Shown here in pieces: positions 15,164 to 23,827 of a DNA stretch of 64,000 nucleotides. The position numbers and the translations under genes were made by a program. The notes below the pieces were generated by a model that did not search any database, had not been told where the DNA came from, and saw only the letters and a list, made by a program, of their open reading frames with translations. Source of the DNA: Halorubrum sp. CSM-61 (GTDB lineage Archaea > Halobacteriota > Halobacteria > Halobacteriales > Haloferacaceae); NCBI RefSeq assembly GCF_003781945.1, contig NZ_RJJW01000008.1, positions 30,532 through 94,531 of the forward strand, given 5' to 3'. The first letter of the stretch is position 1, and the number at the start of each line of letters is the position of its first letter.

Positions 15164-16555
15164 ATGGTACTCGACGACCTCGGTACGTCCCTCCGGAGCA
15201 GCCTCGACAAGCTCCAGGGGAAGTCCCGACTCTCCGAGAGCGACGTCGAGGAGATCGTCAAGGAGATCCAGCGCTCGCTCCTCTCCGCCGACGTCGACGT
15301 CTCCCTCGTGATGGAGCTGTCGGACTCGATCAAGACCCGCGCGCTCGAAGAGGAGCCGCCGGGCGGCACGACCGCGAAGGACCACGTCCTCAAGATCGTC
15401 TACGAGGAGATGGTCGAGCTGGTCGGCGACTCCACGGAGCTCCCCCTCGAAAACCAGACGATCCTGCTGGCCGGCCTGCAGGGATCGGGGAAGACCACCT
15501 CCGCGGCCAAGATGGCGTGGTGGTTCTCGAAGAAGGGGCTCCGCCCCGCCGTCATCCAGACCGACACCTTCCGGCCGGGCGCGTACGACCAGGCCAAGCA
15601 GATGTGCGAGCGCGCGGAGGTCGACTTCTACGGCGACCCCGACAACGACGATCCGGTCGACATCGCCCGGACGGGGCTGGAAGAGACCGAGGACGCCGAC
15701 ATCCACATCGTGGACACGGCCGGGCGCCACGCGCTCGAAGACGACCTCATCGCGGAGATCGAGGAGATCGAGCGGGCCGTCGACCCGGACCGCTCGCTCC
15801 TCGTCTTAGACGCCGCGATCGGGCAGGGCGCGAAGGAGCAGGCCCGCCAGTTCGAGGAGTCGATCGGCATCGAGGGCGTGATGATCACCAAGCTCGACGG
15901 GACCGCGAAGGGTGGCGGAGCCCTGACCGCGGTCAACGAGACCGACTCCTCGATCGCCTTCCTCGGGACCGGCGAGACCGTCCAGGACATCGAGCGGTTC
16001 GAGCCCTCCGGGTTCATCTCCCGGCTGCTCGGGATGGGCGACTTAAAGCAGCTCTCCGAGCGCGTCGAGCGCGCGATGGCGGAGGCCCAGGAGGAGGACG
16101 AGGACTGGGACCCCGAGGACATGCTGCAGGGCGAGTTCACCCTGAAGGACATGAAAAAGCAGATGGACGCGATGAACCGGATGGGACCGCTCGACCAGGT
16201 GATGGACATGATCCCCGGCATGGGCGGCGGGATGATGGACCAGCTCCCGGACGACGCGATGGACGTGACCCAAGACCGGATGCGCCGCTTCGAGCGCATC
16301 ATGGACTCGATGACCGAGGAGGAGCTGGAGAACCCCCGCGTCGTCGGCCAGTCGCGCACGGAGCGGATCGCGCGCGGCTCCGGCACCGACGAGGAGACGG
16401 TCCGGCAGCTCTTGGAGCAGCACTCGATGATGGAAGAGACGATCGGCCAGTTCCAGGGGATGGGCGAGGGCGACATGCAGCGCATGATGAAGAAGATGGG
16501 CGGCGACGGCGGCGGCCTCGGCGACATGATGGGCGGCGGCAAGGGACCGTTCTGA
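15164..16555 (+). CDS. srp54: Signal recognition particle GTPase SRP54
   Basis: 463 residues. The N domain is followed by the G domain with P-loop [15 protein letters not shown] near residue 105, the [10 protein letters not shown] insertion-box region, DTAGRH and [11 protein letters not shown]. The M domain from about 300 is methionine-rich ([16 protein letters not shown]) and ends with the flexible tail [14 protein letters not shown]54 binds signal sequences on the ribosome together with 7S RNA and docks with FtsY for membrane targeting. Length and motif order are normal. No rRNA or 7S gene is adjacent. Downstream lies element copy B. Confidence 0.96.
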   Translation: MVLDDLGTSLRSSLDKLQGKSRLSESDVEEIVKEIQRSLLSADVDVSLVMELSDSIKTRALEEEPPGGTTAKDHVLKIVYEEMVELVGDSTELPLENQTILLAGLQGSGKTTSAAKMAWWFSKKGLRPAVIQTDTFRPGAYDQAKQMCERAEVDFYGDPDNDDPVDIARTGLEETEDADIHIVDTAGRHALEDDLIAEIEEIERAVDPDRSLLVLDAAIGQGAKEQARQFEESIGIEGVMITKLDGTAKGGGALTAVNETDSSIAFLGTGETVQDIERFEPSGFISRLLGMGDLKQLSERVERAMAEAQEEDEDWDPEDMLQGEFTLKDMKKQMDAMNRMGPLDQVMDMIPGMGGGMMDQLPDDAMDVTQDRMRRFERIMDSMTEEELENPRVVGQSRTERIARGSGTDEETVRQLLEQHSMMEETIGQFQGMGEGDMQRMMKKMGGDGGGLGDMMGGGKGPF

Positions 16556-16640
16556 GGAGTCGATCGCGGGCGGTTACTTATGAGTGGACGTTGTCGACGG
16601 CGGATCGACGAGAAACGCTTGCACAGCTCTGGCTGTTCGC

Positions 16641-16973
16641 TTATAAGCGGTTGTCTGCGGATCGACGGTGAACACCTCCAAAGCCCCAGTCGCTCGGTAG
16701 TACGTGATCGACGACTCTGGATCAGACACTTCCAAAGCCCCAGCCGCGAGGCGGACAGACGCTTGTTGCGCTCCTCGTCACTCGCTGCGCTCGTTCCTGC
16801 GGTGCTTACTGCGCCTCTGTCCGCCTCGCGGCTGCCCCTTTGAGTCCCGCCCCGCACAGCCCCGCGCCTCACGCCTCCCCAGCCTCGTCGCTCACTGCGT
16901 TCGCGACTCCCTCGCGCGTGCACCTCGCGCCCTCCGGGCGCTCGGCGGCACGCGCCACCGCAACGGTTTATAA
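16641..16973 (+). repeat. Structured intergenic element, copy B
   Basis: Bounded by TTATAA at 16641-16646 and TTTATAA at 16967-16973. The block CCAAAGCCCCAG occurs twice, exactly 54 bases apart (16678 and 16732). The main stem is a perfect 19 bp: CAGCCGCGAGGCGGACAGA (16741-16759) with TCTGTCCGCCTCGCGGCTG (16816-16834), flanked by CCC on both sides and then CAAAG/CTTTG. Further on come CCTCCCCAGCCTC, a GTCGC...GCGAC hairpin (16887-16907) and the hairpin GCGCCC TCC GGGCGC. The terminal TTTATAA also supplies the TAA stop of the convergent gene at 16968. Orientation as in copies A and D. Confidence 0.85.
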
Positions 16974-17597
16974 AGAAACGTCGGTCTCCATGTCCTCGGT
17001 CGCCTCTTCGAGTCCGTCCTCGCGGGCGGCCTCGGCGTGCGAGCCCTCGATCTCGGCGTCGGTGAGGAGGTCGCGGAACTCGTCGCGGAACCGGTCGTTC
17101 GCCCGGGTGGAGGTCAGGTCCACGCGGGCGACGCGGGCGTGTTTCGCGACGAGGTCGGGGTCGGCGTCGAGGGCGTCGGCGCAGTCGGCGACGGAACGTC
17201 CCTCCGCGGTCAGCTGCTTCAGGTCGTCGTACTCGAAGGCGGCGTCGTCGACCTCGCGGTCGGCCTCCCGGACGAGGTGGAGGTCGAACCGGGCGTCTCT
17301 GACCGTCGCGGGGTCGACTCTCTCCCCGCCGCGCTCCTCGGCGATCGCGGTCGCGATCGCCTCGTCGTCCTCCTCGAAGCGTCCGCGAGCTATCCGGGCG
17401 TATGTCGCGTCGTCGAGATCGGTCGAGAAGTCGTACCGCTCGCGCATCGCGGCGACGAGCTCGCGGACGCGCTCTTCGACCGCCGCCTCGTCGCGGTCGG
17501 TGAGCGTCCCGCGCGACTCCGCCTGCCGCTCGGTCACCGTCTCGGATCCGGTGGTCTCGACGAAGATGTCGCGGAGCTCGGAGGTCTTCTCGTCCAT
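16968..17597 (-). CDS. Cmi4-like haloarchaeal protein (conditioned medium-induced protein 4 family)
   Basis: 209 residues from the ATG at 17597 (MDEKTSELRDIFVETTG). The protein is soluble, highly charged and helical. Residues 20-115 contain ESRGTLTDRDEAAVEERVREL and RYDFSTDLDDATYARIARG; residues 150-185 hold a short helix-turn-helix-like stretch (LKQLTAEGRSVADCADALD). I recall closely similar haloarchaeal proteins annotated as conditioned medium-induced protein 4; the biochemical role is not known. The stop codon lies within the TTTATAA that ends element copy B. Confidence 0.65.
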   Translation of the reverse strand: MDEKTSELRDIFVETTGSETVTERQAESRGTLTDRDEAAVEERVRELVAAMRERYDFSTDLDDATYARIARGRFEEDDEAIATAIAEERGGERVDPATVRDARFDLHLVREADREVDDAAFEYDDLKQLTAEGRSVADCADALDADPDLVAKHARVARVDLTSTRANDRFRDEFRDLLTDAEIEGSHAEAAREDGLEEATEDMETDVSL

Positions 17598-17736
17598 GGG
17601 CGGGGGTGTACGTGCCGACGACAAATAAGCCTCGCGTCCGGTCCTGAGCGGGTTCCGAGACATCGACCGGGAGTCGCGGCCACCGACGTCGTCGTCAACC
17701 AGTATCTTCAAGTCGGTTTACGAGGGTGTCGGAGAC

Positions 17737-18318
17737 ATGGCAACCAACACGGAGTCCGTGGATCTCGTCGGCGACGAGGCCGCGACGAACCTCGCCCGCG
17801 CGGCGCTTTTCGCCGCGCTCGTCGGCGCGTTCGCGTACGTGACGTTCCCCAATCCCGTCTCGCCCGTCTCGGTGACGCTCCAGGTGCTCGGCGTGTTCCT
17901 CGCCGGGATCTACCTCGGCCCGGTGTGGGGGGCCGCGTCGCTCGTGCTCTACCTCGCGGCCGGCGCGGTCGGCGCCCCGGTGTTCGAGGGCGGCTCCGCC
18001 GGCGTCGGCGCGCTCGTCGGCCAGTCGGCGGGCTACCTCTGGTCGTACCCGCTGGCCGCCGCCGCCGTCGGCGCGGTCGTCCACCGCGGCGTGACCCTCC
18101 GCGACCTCGACGCCGTCGGGCTCCCGACGCTCGTTGGCGCGATGGTCCTCGGCACCGCCGTCATCTACGCGCTCGGCGTCGCCGGACTCGCGTACGTGCT
18201 CTCGCTCGGTCCCGTCGAGGCCGTGACCGTCGGCGCGGTCGCGTTCCTCCCCGCGGAGGCGCTGAAGATCGCCGCCGCGGTCGGCATCGTGCGCTCCGAC
18301 GCGGTCGCGGCCGCCTGA
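17737..18318 (+). CDS. bioY: Biotin transporter S-component, BioY
   Basis: 193 residues with six membrane segments. It shows the BioY pattern: an opening helix ALFAALVGAFAYVTFP, then VSPVSVTLQVLGVFLAGIYLG and SAGYLWSYPLAAAAVG with a conserved glycine-rich turn. BioY binds biotin and is energised by the ECF module. The two following genes encode the ATPase and T-component, with gaps of four bases and an overlap, so this is a complete three-gene uptake operon. Confidence 0.9.
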   Translation: MATNTESVDLVGDEAATNLARAALFAALVGAFAYVTFPNPVSPVSVTLQVLGVFLAGIYLGPVWGAASLVLYLAAGAVGAPVFEGGSAGVGALVGQSAGYLWSYPLAAAAVGAVVHRGVTLRDLDAVGLPTLVGAMVLGTAVIYALGVAGLAYVLSLGPVEAVTVGAVAFLPAEALKIAAAVGIVRSDAVAAA

Positions 18319-18322
18319 ACCC

Positions 18323-19111
18323 GTGATCGACGCCACCGGCGTCACCTGTCGGTTCGGTGGTGGCGGCGGGAGCGGCGCGGCCGACGGTGACGGCGTCGTC
18401 GCGGTCGACGACGTGACCCTCTCGATCGGCGACGGCGAGTTCCTGATCGTCGCGGGCGCGAACGGCTCCGGCAAGACGACGCTCGTCAGGACCTTCAACG
18501 GGCTCGTCGAGCCCGACGCCGGAACGGTCGCCGTCAACGGAACCCCCGTGAGCGGCGACCTCGTCGCCGCGCGCTCGGCGGTCGGCATGGTGTTCCAGGA
18601 CCCCCGCGACCAGCTGGTCGCCGCGACCGTCGGCGCCGACGTGGCGTTCGGCCCGGAGAACCTCGGCTGCTCGCACGCCGAGATCGACCGGCGGGTCGCC
18701 GACGCGCTGGCGGCGGTGAACATGGAGGGGCGCTCCGAGGACCGGATCGCGAGCCTCTCCGGCGGCGAGCGCGAGCGCGTCGCGATCGCGGGCGCGCTCG
18801 CGATGGAACCCGATCACCTCGTCCTCGACGAGCCGTTCACCGGGCTCGACGAGCCGGCCCGCCGGTCGGTGCTCGACCGCCTGCGAGAGCTCCACCGAGA
18901 GGGGACGAGCGTGATCGTCGTCACCCACGACCTCCGCGACGTGCTCGGGCTCGCGGACCGGGTGGTGGGGCTGTCCGCGGGGCGGGTCGCCGTCGACGAC
19001 GCGCCGCGGGAGGCGGTCGAGAAGCTGCCGGGGCTGGACGTGCGGGTGCCGGCAGAGTTCGAGGACCGGCCCGCGGACGCCGCCGTCACCGGCGACACCG
19101 CCGACCCGTGA
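18323..19111 (+). CDS. Energy-coupling factor ATPase (BioM/CbiO type)
   Basis: 262 residues from a GTG at 18323, four bases after bioY. Walker A is GANGSGKTTL, the Q-loop VFQDPRDQL, the signature LSGGERERVAI, Walker B LVLDEPFTGLD and the switch histidine VVTHDL. It powers the ECF transporter. Only one ATPase gene is present, so a homodimer is expected. The N terminus has a short Gly/Ser-rich loop (GGGGGSGAADGDG) in place of the normal strand turn. Its TGA overlaps the T-component GTG by four bases. Confidence 0.92.
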   Translation: MIDATGVTCRFGGGGGSGAADGDGVVAVDDVTLSIGDGEFLIVAGANGSGKTTLVRTFNGLVEPDAGTVAVNGTPVSGDLVAARSAVGMVFQDPRDQLVAATVGADVAFGPENLGCSHAEIDRRVADALAAVNMEGRSEDRIASLSGGERERVAIAGALAMEPDHLVLDEPFTGLDEPARRSVLDRLRELHREGTSVIVVTHDLRDVLGLADRVVGLSAGRVAVDDAPREAVEKLPGLDVRVPAEFEDRPADAAVTGDTADP

Positions 19112-19830
19112 CCCTCTCGTACGTCCCCGGCGACTCGCTCGCCCACCGGCTCGATCCCCGGTCAAAGCTCCTCGTGCAGGCCGGGTTCGCGGCCGCCGCG
19201 TACGCGTACACGACGCCTCGCGGACTCGCCGCGCTCACCTTCCTCGCCGTCGCCTGCCTCGCGCTCGCGGGGGGCGGGCCGCGCGACCTGTGGACCTACC
19301 GGGCCGCGTTCCCGGTGCTCCTCGTCGCCCCCCTCGTCGCCGGCGCGACGCTCGGGGCGCCGTGGTTCCGGGTCGAGCGCGCCGCGACCACGGGGCTCGC
19401 GAGCTACCGCGTCCTGCTGATCCTCGTCGTCGCCGCCGGCTACGTCAGGTCGACACCGGTCCGGGACTCGCGGGCGGCGATCCAGCGCGCGGTTCCGGGA
19501 AAGCCCGGGCAGTTTCTCGGGGTCGGCGTCGCGCTCGTGTTCCGGTTCCTCCCCCTCCTGAAGCGCGACCTGCTGACGGCGCGGGAGGCGGTCCGGGCGC
19601 GCGGGGGCGAGGCGCTCCCGGTCCGCGAGCGCGTCCGGCTCGTCGGCGTCGCGGGGATCAACAGGGCGTTCGGGCGGGCCGACCGGCTCGGGACCGCCCT
19701 GAACGCCCGGTGTTTCGCGTGGAATCCGACGCTCCCGCGGCTCGCGCTCGGCCCCGCGGACTACCCGGCGCTCGCGGTCGGCGGGGGGTTGCTGGCGGCG
19801 GCCGTGGCGGCCGCGGTGGGGGCGGTGTAG
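19108..19830 (+). CDS. Energy-coupling factor transmembrane T-component (EcfT/BioN)
   Basis: 240 residues from a GTG at 19108. It begins SYVPGDSLAHRLDPRSKLL, the standard EcfT opening, followed by five or six membrane helices. The coupling-helix motif is seen as LTAREAVRARGGE; the A-R-G element contacts the ATPase grooves. It overlaps the ATPase gene by four bases. The set bioY-ATPase-T is self-contained and should import biotin. Confidence 0.9.
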   Translation: MTLSYVPGDSLAHRLDPRSKLLVQAGFAAAAYAYTTPRGLAALTFLAVACLALAGGGPRDLWTYRAAFPVLLVAPLVAGATLGAPWFRVERAATTGLASYRVLLILVVAAGYVRSTPVRDSRAAIQRAVPGKPGQFLGVGVALVFRFLPLLKRDLLTAREAVRARGGEALPVRERVRLVGVAGINRAFGRADRLGTALNARCFAWNPTLPRLALGPADYPALAVGGGLLAAAVAAAVGAV

Positions 19831-19930
19831 CCGGCCGGGCGACGGTCGGCCTCCGGTCGTCCCGGAAACGCCCGACGACGCACTCCGTGTTGTGGCAAGT
19901 TTTAACCCCGCCGTATCCGCCTGATCGATC

Positions 19931-22156
19931 ATGACTCCGCTGCAGGCGGCCACCCGGGAGACGTTCTGGACGATCGGCCCGGTCGGGAAGGCCGCGTTCT
20001 ACTGGCTCGCCGCGGTCGCGATCCTCGTGTTCCTGTACGGGGTGTACGCCCGGTTCGCGACGTACGCGCGCGGGAGCGAGGACCCGCGCGACCGCCTGTC
20101 GAACCTCCCCGCCCGGACGGTCGCGGCGACGAAGACGGTGCTCTCGAACGAGAACCAGTTCGATCGGGACCTGTACGCGGGCGTGATGCACACGTTCGTC
20201 ATGTGGGGTTTTCTTACTTTGCTCGTCGCGACGACCATCCTCGGGTTCGACATCGACGTGTACCGCCCGATCGCGGGCGAGTCGTTCTGGGTCGGTGACT
20301 TCTATTTAGCCTACCAGTTCACGGTCGACGCGTTCGGCCTGCTGTTCGTCGTCGGCGTCGGCATGGCCGCCTACCGCCGCTACCGTGACCGCGACGGGCG
20401 GCTGTGGGGAAAACACACCTCGCTGGAGGACGACGCGTTCGTCTGGACCCTCTTCCTCCTCGGCTTCGGCGGCTTCGTCGTGCAGGCGCTCGGGATCGTC
20501 GGCCAGCCCGCGCGGGCGACCGAGACGGTGAGCTTCGTCGGGATGGCGATGGCGGCCGGGTTCCGATGGGCCGGGCTGACGACCGCGGGCGCGGAGGCGG
20601 TCTACGGCGTCGTCTGGTGGAGCCACTCGCTCCTGGCGTTCGCGTTCATCGCGTGGATCCCGTACGCGAAGCCGTTCCACATGATCTCCTCGTTCGCGAA
20701 TGTCGTCGCCCGCGACGAGGACGCGGGCGCGCGGCTCCCCAACGTCCCGGCCGACCTCGATCACACCAACGCCGAGTCGCTCGAGGACTTCACCTGGAAG
20801 GAGCTCATGGACGGCGACGCCTGCACGAAGTGCGGTCGGTGTACCGACGCCTGCCCGGCCGAAACGGTCGGTCGGCCCCTCGACCCGCGGGACGTAATCC
20901 TCGACCTGAAGGCGTACCGCGAGTCCGTGAGCGACGATCCGGTGGCGGGTGCGGGCGGCGGGAGGTCGGTCGCGACCGATGGTGGCCGCGCAACCGACGA
21001 CGCGGCCACCGACGGCGGCGTGGCCGGCTCCGCCGCCGTCAACGACGGCGGGACAGTCCCCATCGTCGCCGACGAGGGCGGCGTGATCGACCGCGAGTCG
21101 ATGGAGTCCTGTATGTCGTGTATGGCCTGCATGGACGCCTGTCCCGTCGACATCGAGCACCTCACGTCGTTTACCAAGATGCGGCGGCAGCTCGTCGACG
21201 AGGGGGCGGTCGACTCGAACCTCCAAGACGTGTTCCAGGACGTGATGCAGAAGGGGAACACCTTCGGCGAGTCGCAGTCGACTCGGGGCGACTGGGCGGA
21301 CGAACTGGACGGCGTCGAGGTCCCGGACGCCCGCGAGCGCGAGGTGGAGTACCTCTGGTACGTCGGCGACTACCCGAGCTTCGACGATCGGAACAAGAAG
21401 GTCGCCCGCGCGCTCGCTCGCCTGTTCGACGAGGCCGACGTGTCGTTCGGTATCCTCTTCGACGACGAGAAGACCGACGGCAACGACGTCCGCCGGATCG
21501 GCGAGGAGTTCCTCTACCTCGAACTGGCCGGCCACCACGTCGAGACGTTCGCGGACTGCGAGTTCGACTCGATCGTCTGTACCGATCCCCACTCGTACAA
21601 CACCATCAAAAACGAGTACCCCGAGGTCGACTTCGCGGAGTTCGCCGACGACCCGATGATGCCGTTCGACCGCGAGGAGCCGTGGAACCCGGAGGGAGAG
21701 GTCGACGTGTTCCACTGGACGCAGGTGGTGGAGGAACTCGTCGACGAGGGCCGGCTGGACCTGTCGGGCGACGAACTCGACTACACCGTCACCTACCACG
21801 ACCCCTGTCACCTCGGGCGGTACAACGACGAGTACGAGGCCCCCCGCGAGCTAATCGAAGCGACCGGCGCCGACCTCTACGAGATGCCGCGCTCGCGCGA
21901 CGAGTCGTTCTGCTGTGGCGGCGGCGGCGGCGGGCTCTGGACCGAACACGACGAGGCGGTCAAGCCGAGCGAGGAGCGGCTCCGCGAGGCGGTCGAGGAC
22001 ACCGACGCGGGCGCCGATATCGAGAAGTTCGTCGTCGCCTGTCCGATGTGCACGACGATGTTCGAGGACGGTCGGAAGACGGGGAACTTCGAAGACGAGG
22101 TCGAGATCGTCGACGTCGCGGAACTTCTGATCGAGGCGGTGGAGGCGGGGTCGTAG
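19931..22156 (+). CDS. Membrane-bound iron-sulfur oxidoreductase, HdrD/FadF-like
   Basis: 741 residues. Five or six helices in the first 245 residues form a NarI-like membrane domain. Two ferredoxin motifs follow: C298-x-x-C301-x-x-C304-x-x-x-C308 (CTKCGRCTDACP) and C394, C397, C400, C404 (CMSCMACMDACP). The C-terminal half carries CCG domains (HDPCHLGRY, SFCCGGGGGG, VVACPMCTTMF). This order matches the FadF/EMO family, which passes electrons from electron-transfer flavoprotein to menaquinone, and more broadly HdrDE and GlcF. An unusual 60-residue Gly/Ala/Asp linker separates the two ferredoxin motifs. A GTTTTAAC box is about 30 bases before the ATG. Confidence 0.82.
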   Translation: MTPLQAATRETFWTIGPVGKAAFYWLAAVAILVFLYGVYARFATYARGSEDPRDRLSNLPARTVAATKTVLSNENQFDRDLYAGVMHTFVMWGFLTLLVATTILGFDIDVYRPIAGESFWVGDFYLAYQFTVDAFGLLFVVGVGMAAYRRYRDRDGRLWGKHTSLEDDAFVWTLFLLGFGGFVVQALGIVGQPARATETVSFVGMAMAAGFRWAGLTTAGAEAVYGVVWWSHSLLAFAFIAWIPYAKPFHMISSFANVVARDEDAGARLPNVPADLDHTNAESLEDFTWKELMDGDACTKCGRCTDACPAETVGRPLDPRDVILDLKAYRESVSDDPVAGAGGGRSVATDGGRATDDAATDGGVAGSAAVNDGGTVPIVADEGGVIDRESMESCMSCMACMDACPVDIEHLTSFTKMRRQLVDEGAVDSNLQDVFQDVMQKGNTFGESQSTRGDWADELDGVEVPDAREREVEYLWYVGDYPSFDDRNKKVARALARLFDEADVSFGILFDDEKTDGNDVRRIGEEFLYLELAGHHVETFADCEFDSIVCTDPHSYNTIKNEYPEVDFAEFADDPMMPFDREEPWNPEGEVDVFHWTQVVEELVDEGRLDLSGDELDYTVTYHDPCHLGRYNDEYEAPRELIEATGADLYEMPRSRDESFCCGGGGGGLWTEHDEAVKPSEERLREAVEDTDAGADIEKFVVACPMCTTMFEDGRKTGNFEDEVEIVDVAELLIEAVEAGS

Positions 22157-22183
22157 TCGGGTCGAACCGAAGCAGCGTCCGGC

Positions 22184-22510
22184 TCAGACGTTCGAGTCGG
22201 CGGGCGACGCCGAGCGGTCGTCGGGTTCGACCGCGTCGTCGATCCGACGCAGCAGCGCCCGCCCCGGCGCGCGGTCGCGGACGGGCGCGTCGCCGAGGTA
22301 ATCGATCAGGGCGTCGCGGAGGAGGACGGCGTCCCGGGGCGCGAGCGGGCGGCCGCGCTCGATGCGGCGGATCGGTCGGTGCTGGGGCGGCGCGTCGTCG
22401 CCGGCGTCGAAGGCGGCCTCGCCCGCGTCGAGGAGGGCGGCGTGGGCGACCCACGCCTCCTCTCGCGACGGCGAGAGCGGGATCGGGTCCCCGGTCGTCG
22501 GTGGGGTCAT
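22184..22510 (-). CDS. Haloarchaeal hypothetical protein (108 aa)
   Basis: Starts with MTPPTTGDPIPLSPSREEAW; residues 12-85 are helical and charged (WVAHAALLDAGEAAFDAG, LAPRDAVLLRDALIDYLGD). No transmembrane segment, cysteine pair or catalytic motif is visible. The base and residue use are typical of the genome, so it is probably a real small protein. It converges on the iron-sulfur gene and is divergent from pstS, with 190 bases of promoter region between. Confidence 0.6.
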   Translation of the reverse strand: MTPPTTGDPIPLSPSREEAWVAHAALLDAGEAAFDAGDDAPPQHRPIRRIERGRPLAPRDAVLLRDALIDYLGDAPVRDRAPGRALLRRIDDAVEPDDRSASPADSNV

Positions 22511-22606
22511 CGTCCGGGTCTTCGCACGGAGGGTCTTAAAAATACGGTCGGATCGCCGATCCGTGACGGAACCGTGCGACGCGAACTGCGGTGCCCGTCG
22601 ATCGGG

Positions 22607-22676
22607 TCTATATAGTATATATAGCGACGGGGAGCGATACTGCGTCGGTCGTACCGCTCATAGCATACTACTTATG
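22607..22676 (+). promoter_or_regulatory. pst operon promoter region
   Basis: The near-palindrome CTATATAGTATATATAG lies at about 22609-22625. A second AT block, CATACTACTTATG, lies at 22664-22676; its CTACTTAT is about 25-32 bases before the ATG at 22700 and is the best TATA candidate for a leaderless pstS transcript. The upstream palindrome may be an operator for phosphate control (inference). Confidence 0.45.
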
Positions 22677-22699
22677 TCGAAGACGCTCTCGATCAGGTG

Positions 22700-23770
22700 A
22701 TGGCATCAAGCCACGACGCGGATACCGAGGGGATCACGCGGCGGAAATCGCTCGCGGCGCTCGCCGGGGCTGGCGCGCTGGCGCTCGCGGGTTGTACCGA
22801 GACCGAGGGCGAAGACGGTTCCGACGGCTCGGACGGTTCCGACGGCTCGGACGGTTCCGACGGCTCGGACGGTTCCGACGGCTCGGACGGATCTGACGGC
22901 TCGGACTCGCTTTCCGGATCCATCAACATCGCCGGGTCGTCGACCGTCTTCCCGCTGATGAGCGCGGTGGCCGAGGACTTCGCGGCGGACAACCCGGAGG
23001 TATCGATCGATATCAGTTCGACCGGCTCCGGCGGCGGCTTCTCGAACTTCTTCTGCGTCGGCGAGACCGACTTCAACAACGCGAGCCGACCGATCCAGCC
23101 CGAAGAGGAGGAGCTCTGCGCCGACAACGGCGTCGAGTACGTCGAGCTGGTCGCCGCGACGGACGCGCTGACGGTCGTGATCAACAACGACAACGACTTC
23201 GCGACGGAGATGACCGTCGACGAGCTCTCGCAGATCTGGCAGTCCGACGCCGCGGAGCTGTGGAGCGACGTGCGCGACGAGTGGCCCGACGAGGAGATAG
23301 AGCGGTTCGGCGCCGCCGACACCTCGGGGACGTACGACTACTTCGTCGAGAACGTCATGGGAGAGGACGGCCACACCGACGACTACCAGGCGACCGAGCA
23401 GGACAACACCATCGCCTCCGGCGTCGAGGGCAGCGAGTACGCGATCGGCTACTTCGGGTTCGCGTACTGGTTCCAGAACCAGGACCAGATCACGCCGGTC
23501 GCGATCGACAACGGCAACGGCCCGGTTGAGCCGAGCCTCGAAACCGCGTCTTCCGGCGAGTACGCTCCCCTCTCGCGGCCGCTGTTCACGTACCCCTCGA
23601 TCGAGTCGCTCGGCGAGGAACACGTCGCGGAGTTCGCCCGCTACTTCGTCAGCCAGACCACCAACGAGGACCTCGTCGCCGGCGACGTCGGATACGTCCC
23701 CGCGACCGAAGAGACGCAGGAAGAGCAGATGGGTATCCTCGAAGACGCGATCGAGCAGGCGCAGGGCTGA
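22700..23770 (+). CDS. pstS: Phosphate ABC transporter substrate-binding lipoprotein PstS
   Basis: 356 residues from the ATG at 22700; a GTG lies one codon upstream. The signal is Tat-like (TRRKSLAALAGAGALALAGC) with a lipobox cysteine in LAGC, so it is a lipid-anchored extracellular binding protein. A Ser-Asp-Gly repeat (about residues 39-68) is a flexible stalk. The binding domain starts INIAGSSTVFPLMSAVAEDF and contains the phosphate-binding blocks STGSGGGF, DFNNASRPI and AADTSGTYDYF. It leads pstC-pstA-pstB-phoU in one transcriptional direction, so phosphate control of the whole set is expected. Confidence 0.93.
   Translation: MASSHDADTEGITRRKSLAALAGAGALALAGCTETEGEDGSDGSDGSDGSDGSDGSDGSDGSDGSDGSDSLSGSINIAGSSTVFPLMSAVAEDFAADNPEVSIDISSTGSGGGFSNFFCVGETDFNNASRPIQPEEEELCADNGVEYVELVAATDALTVVINNDNDFATEMTVDELSQIWQSDAAELWSDVRDEWPDEEIERFGAADTSGTYDYFVENVMGEDGHTDDYQATEQDNTIASGVEGSEYAIGYFGFAYWFQNQDQITPVAIDNGNGPVEPSLETASSGEYAPLSRPLFTYPSIESLGEEHVAEFARYFVSQTTNEDLVAGDVGYVPATEETQEEQMGILEDAIEQAQG
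22814..22903 (+). repeat. 18-bp tandem repeat (five units) in pstS
   Basis: GACGGTTCCGACGGCTCG is repeated four times, with a fifth, slightly changed unit. It encodes the (SDG)n stalk between lipid anchor and binding domain. Units are in frame. Confidence 0.85.
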
Positions 23771-23827
23771 GACCCGCGCGATGAACCGGTGTATTGATTT
23801 ACGACAGCGTTCGATCTCCGACCGTCC

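Noticed and set aside
20404..22539. A 711-codon open frame overlapping the iron-sulfur gene, rich in Arg and Pro
   Set aside because: High-GC shadow frame: Arg/Gly/Pro composition, no motif, and the overlapping frame has clear ferredoxin and CCG motifs.
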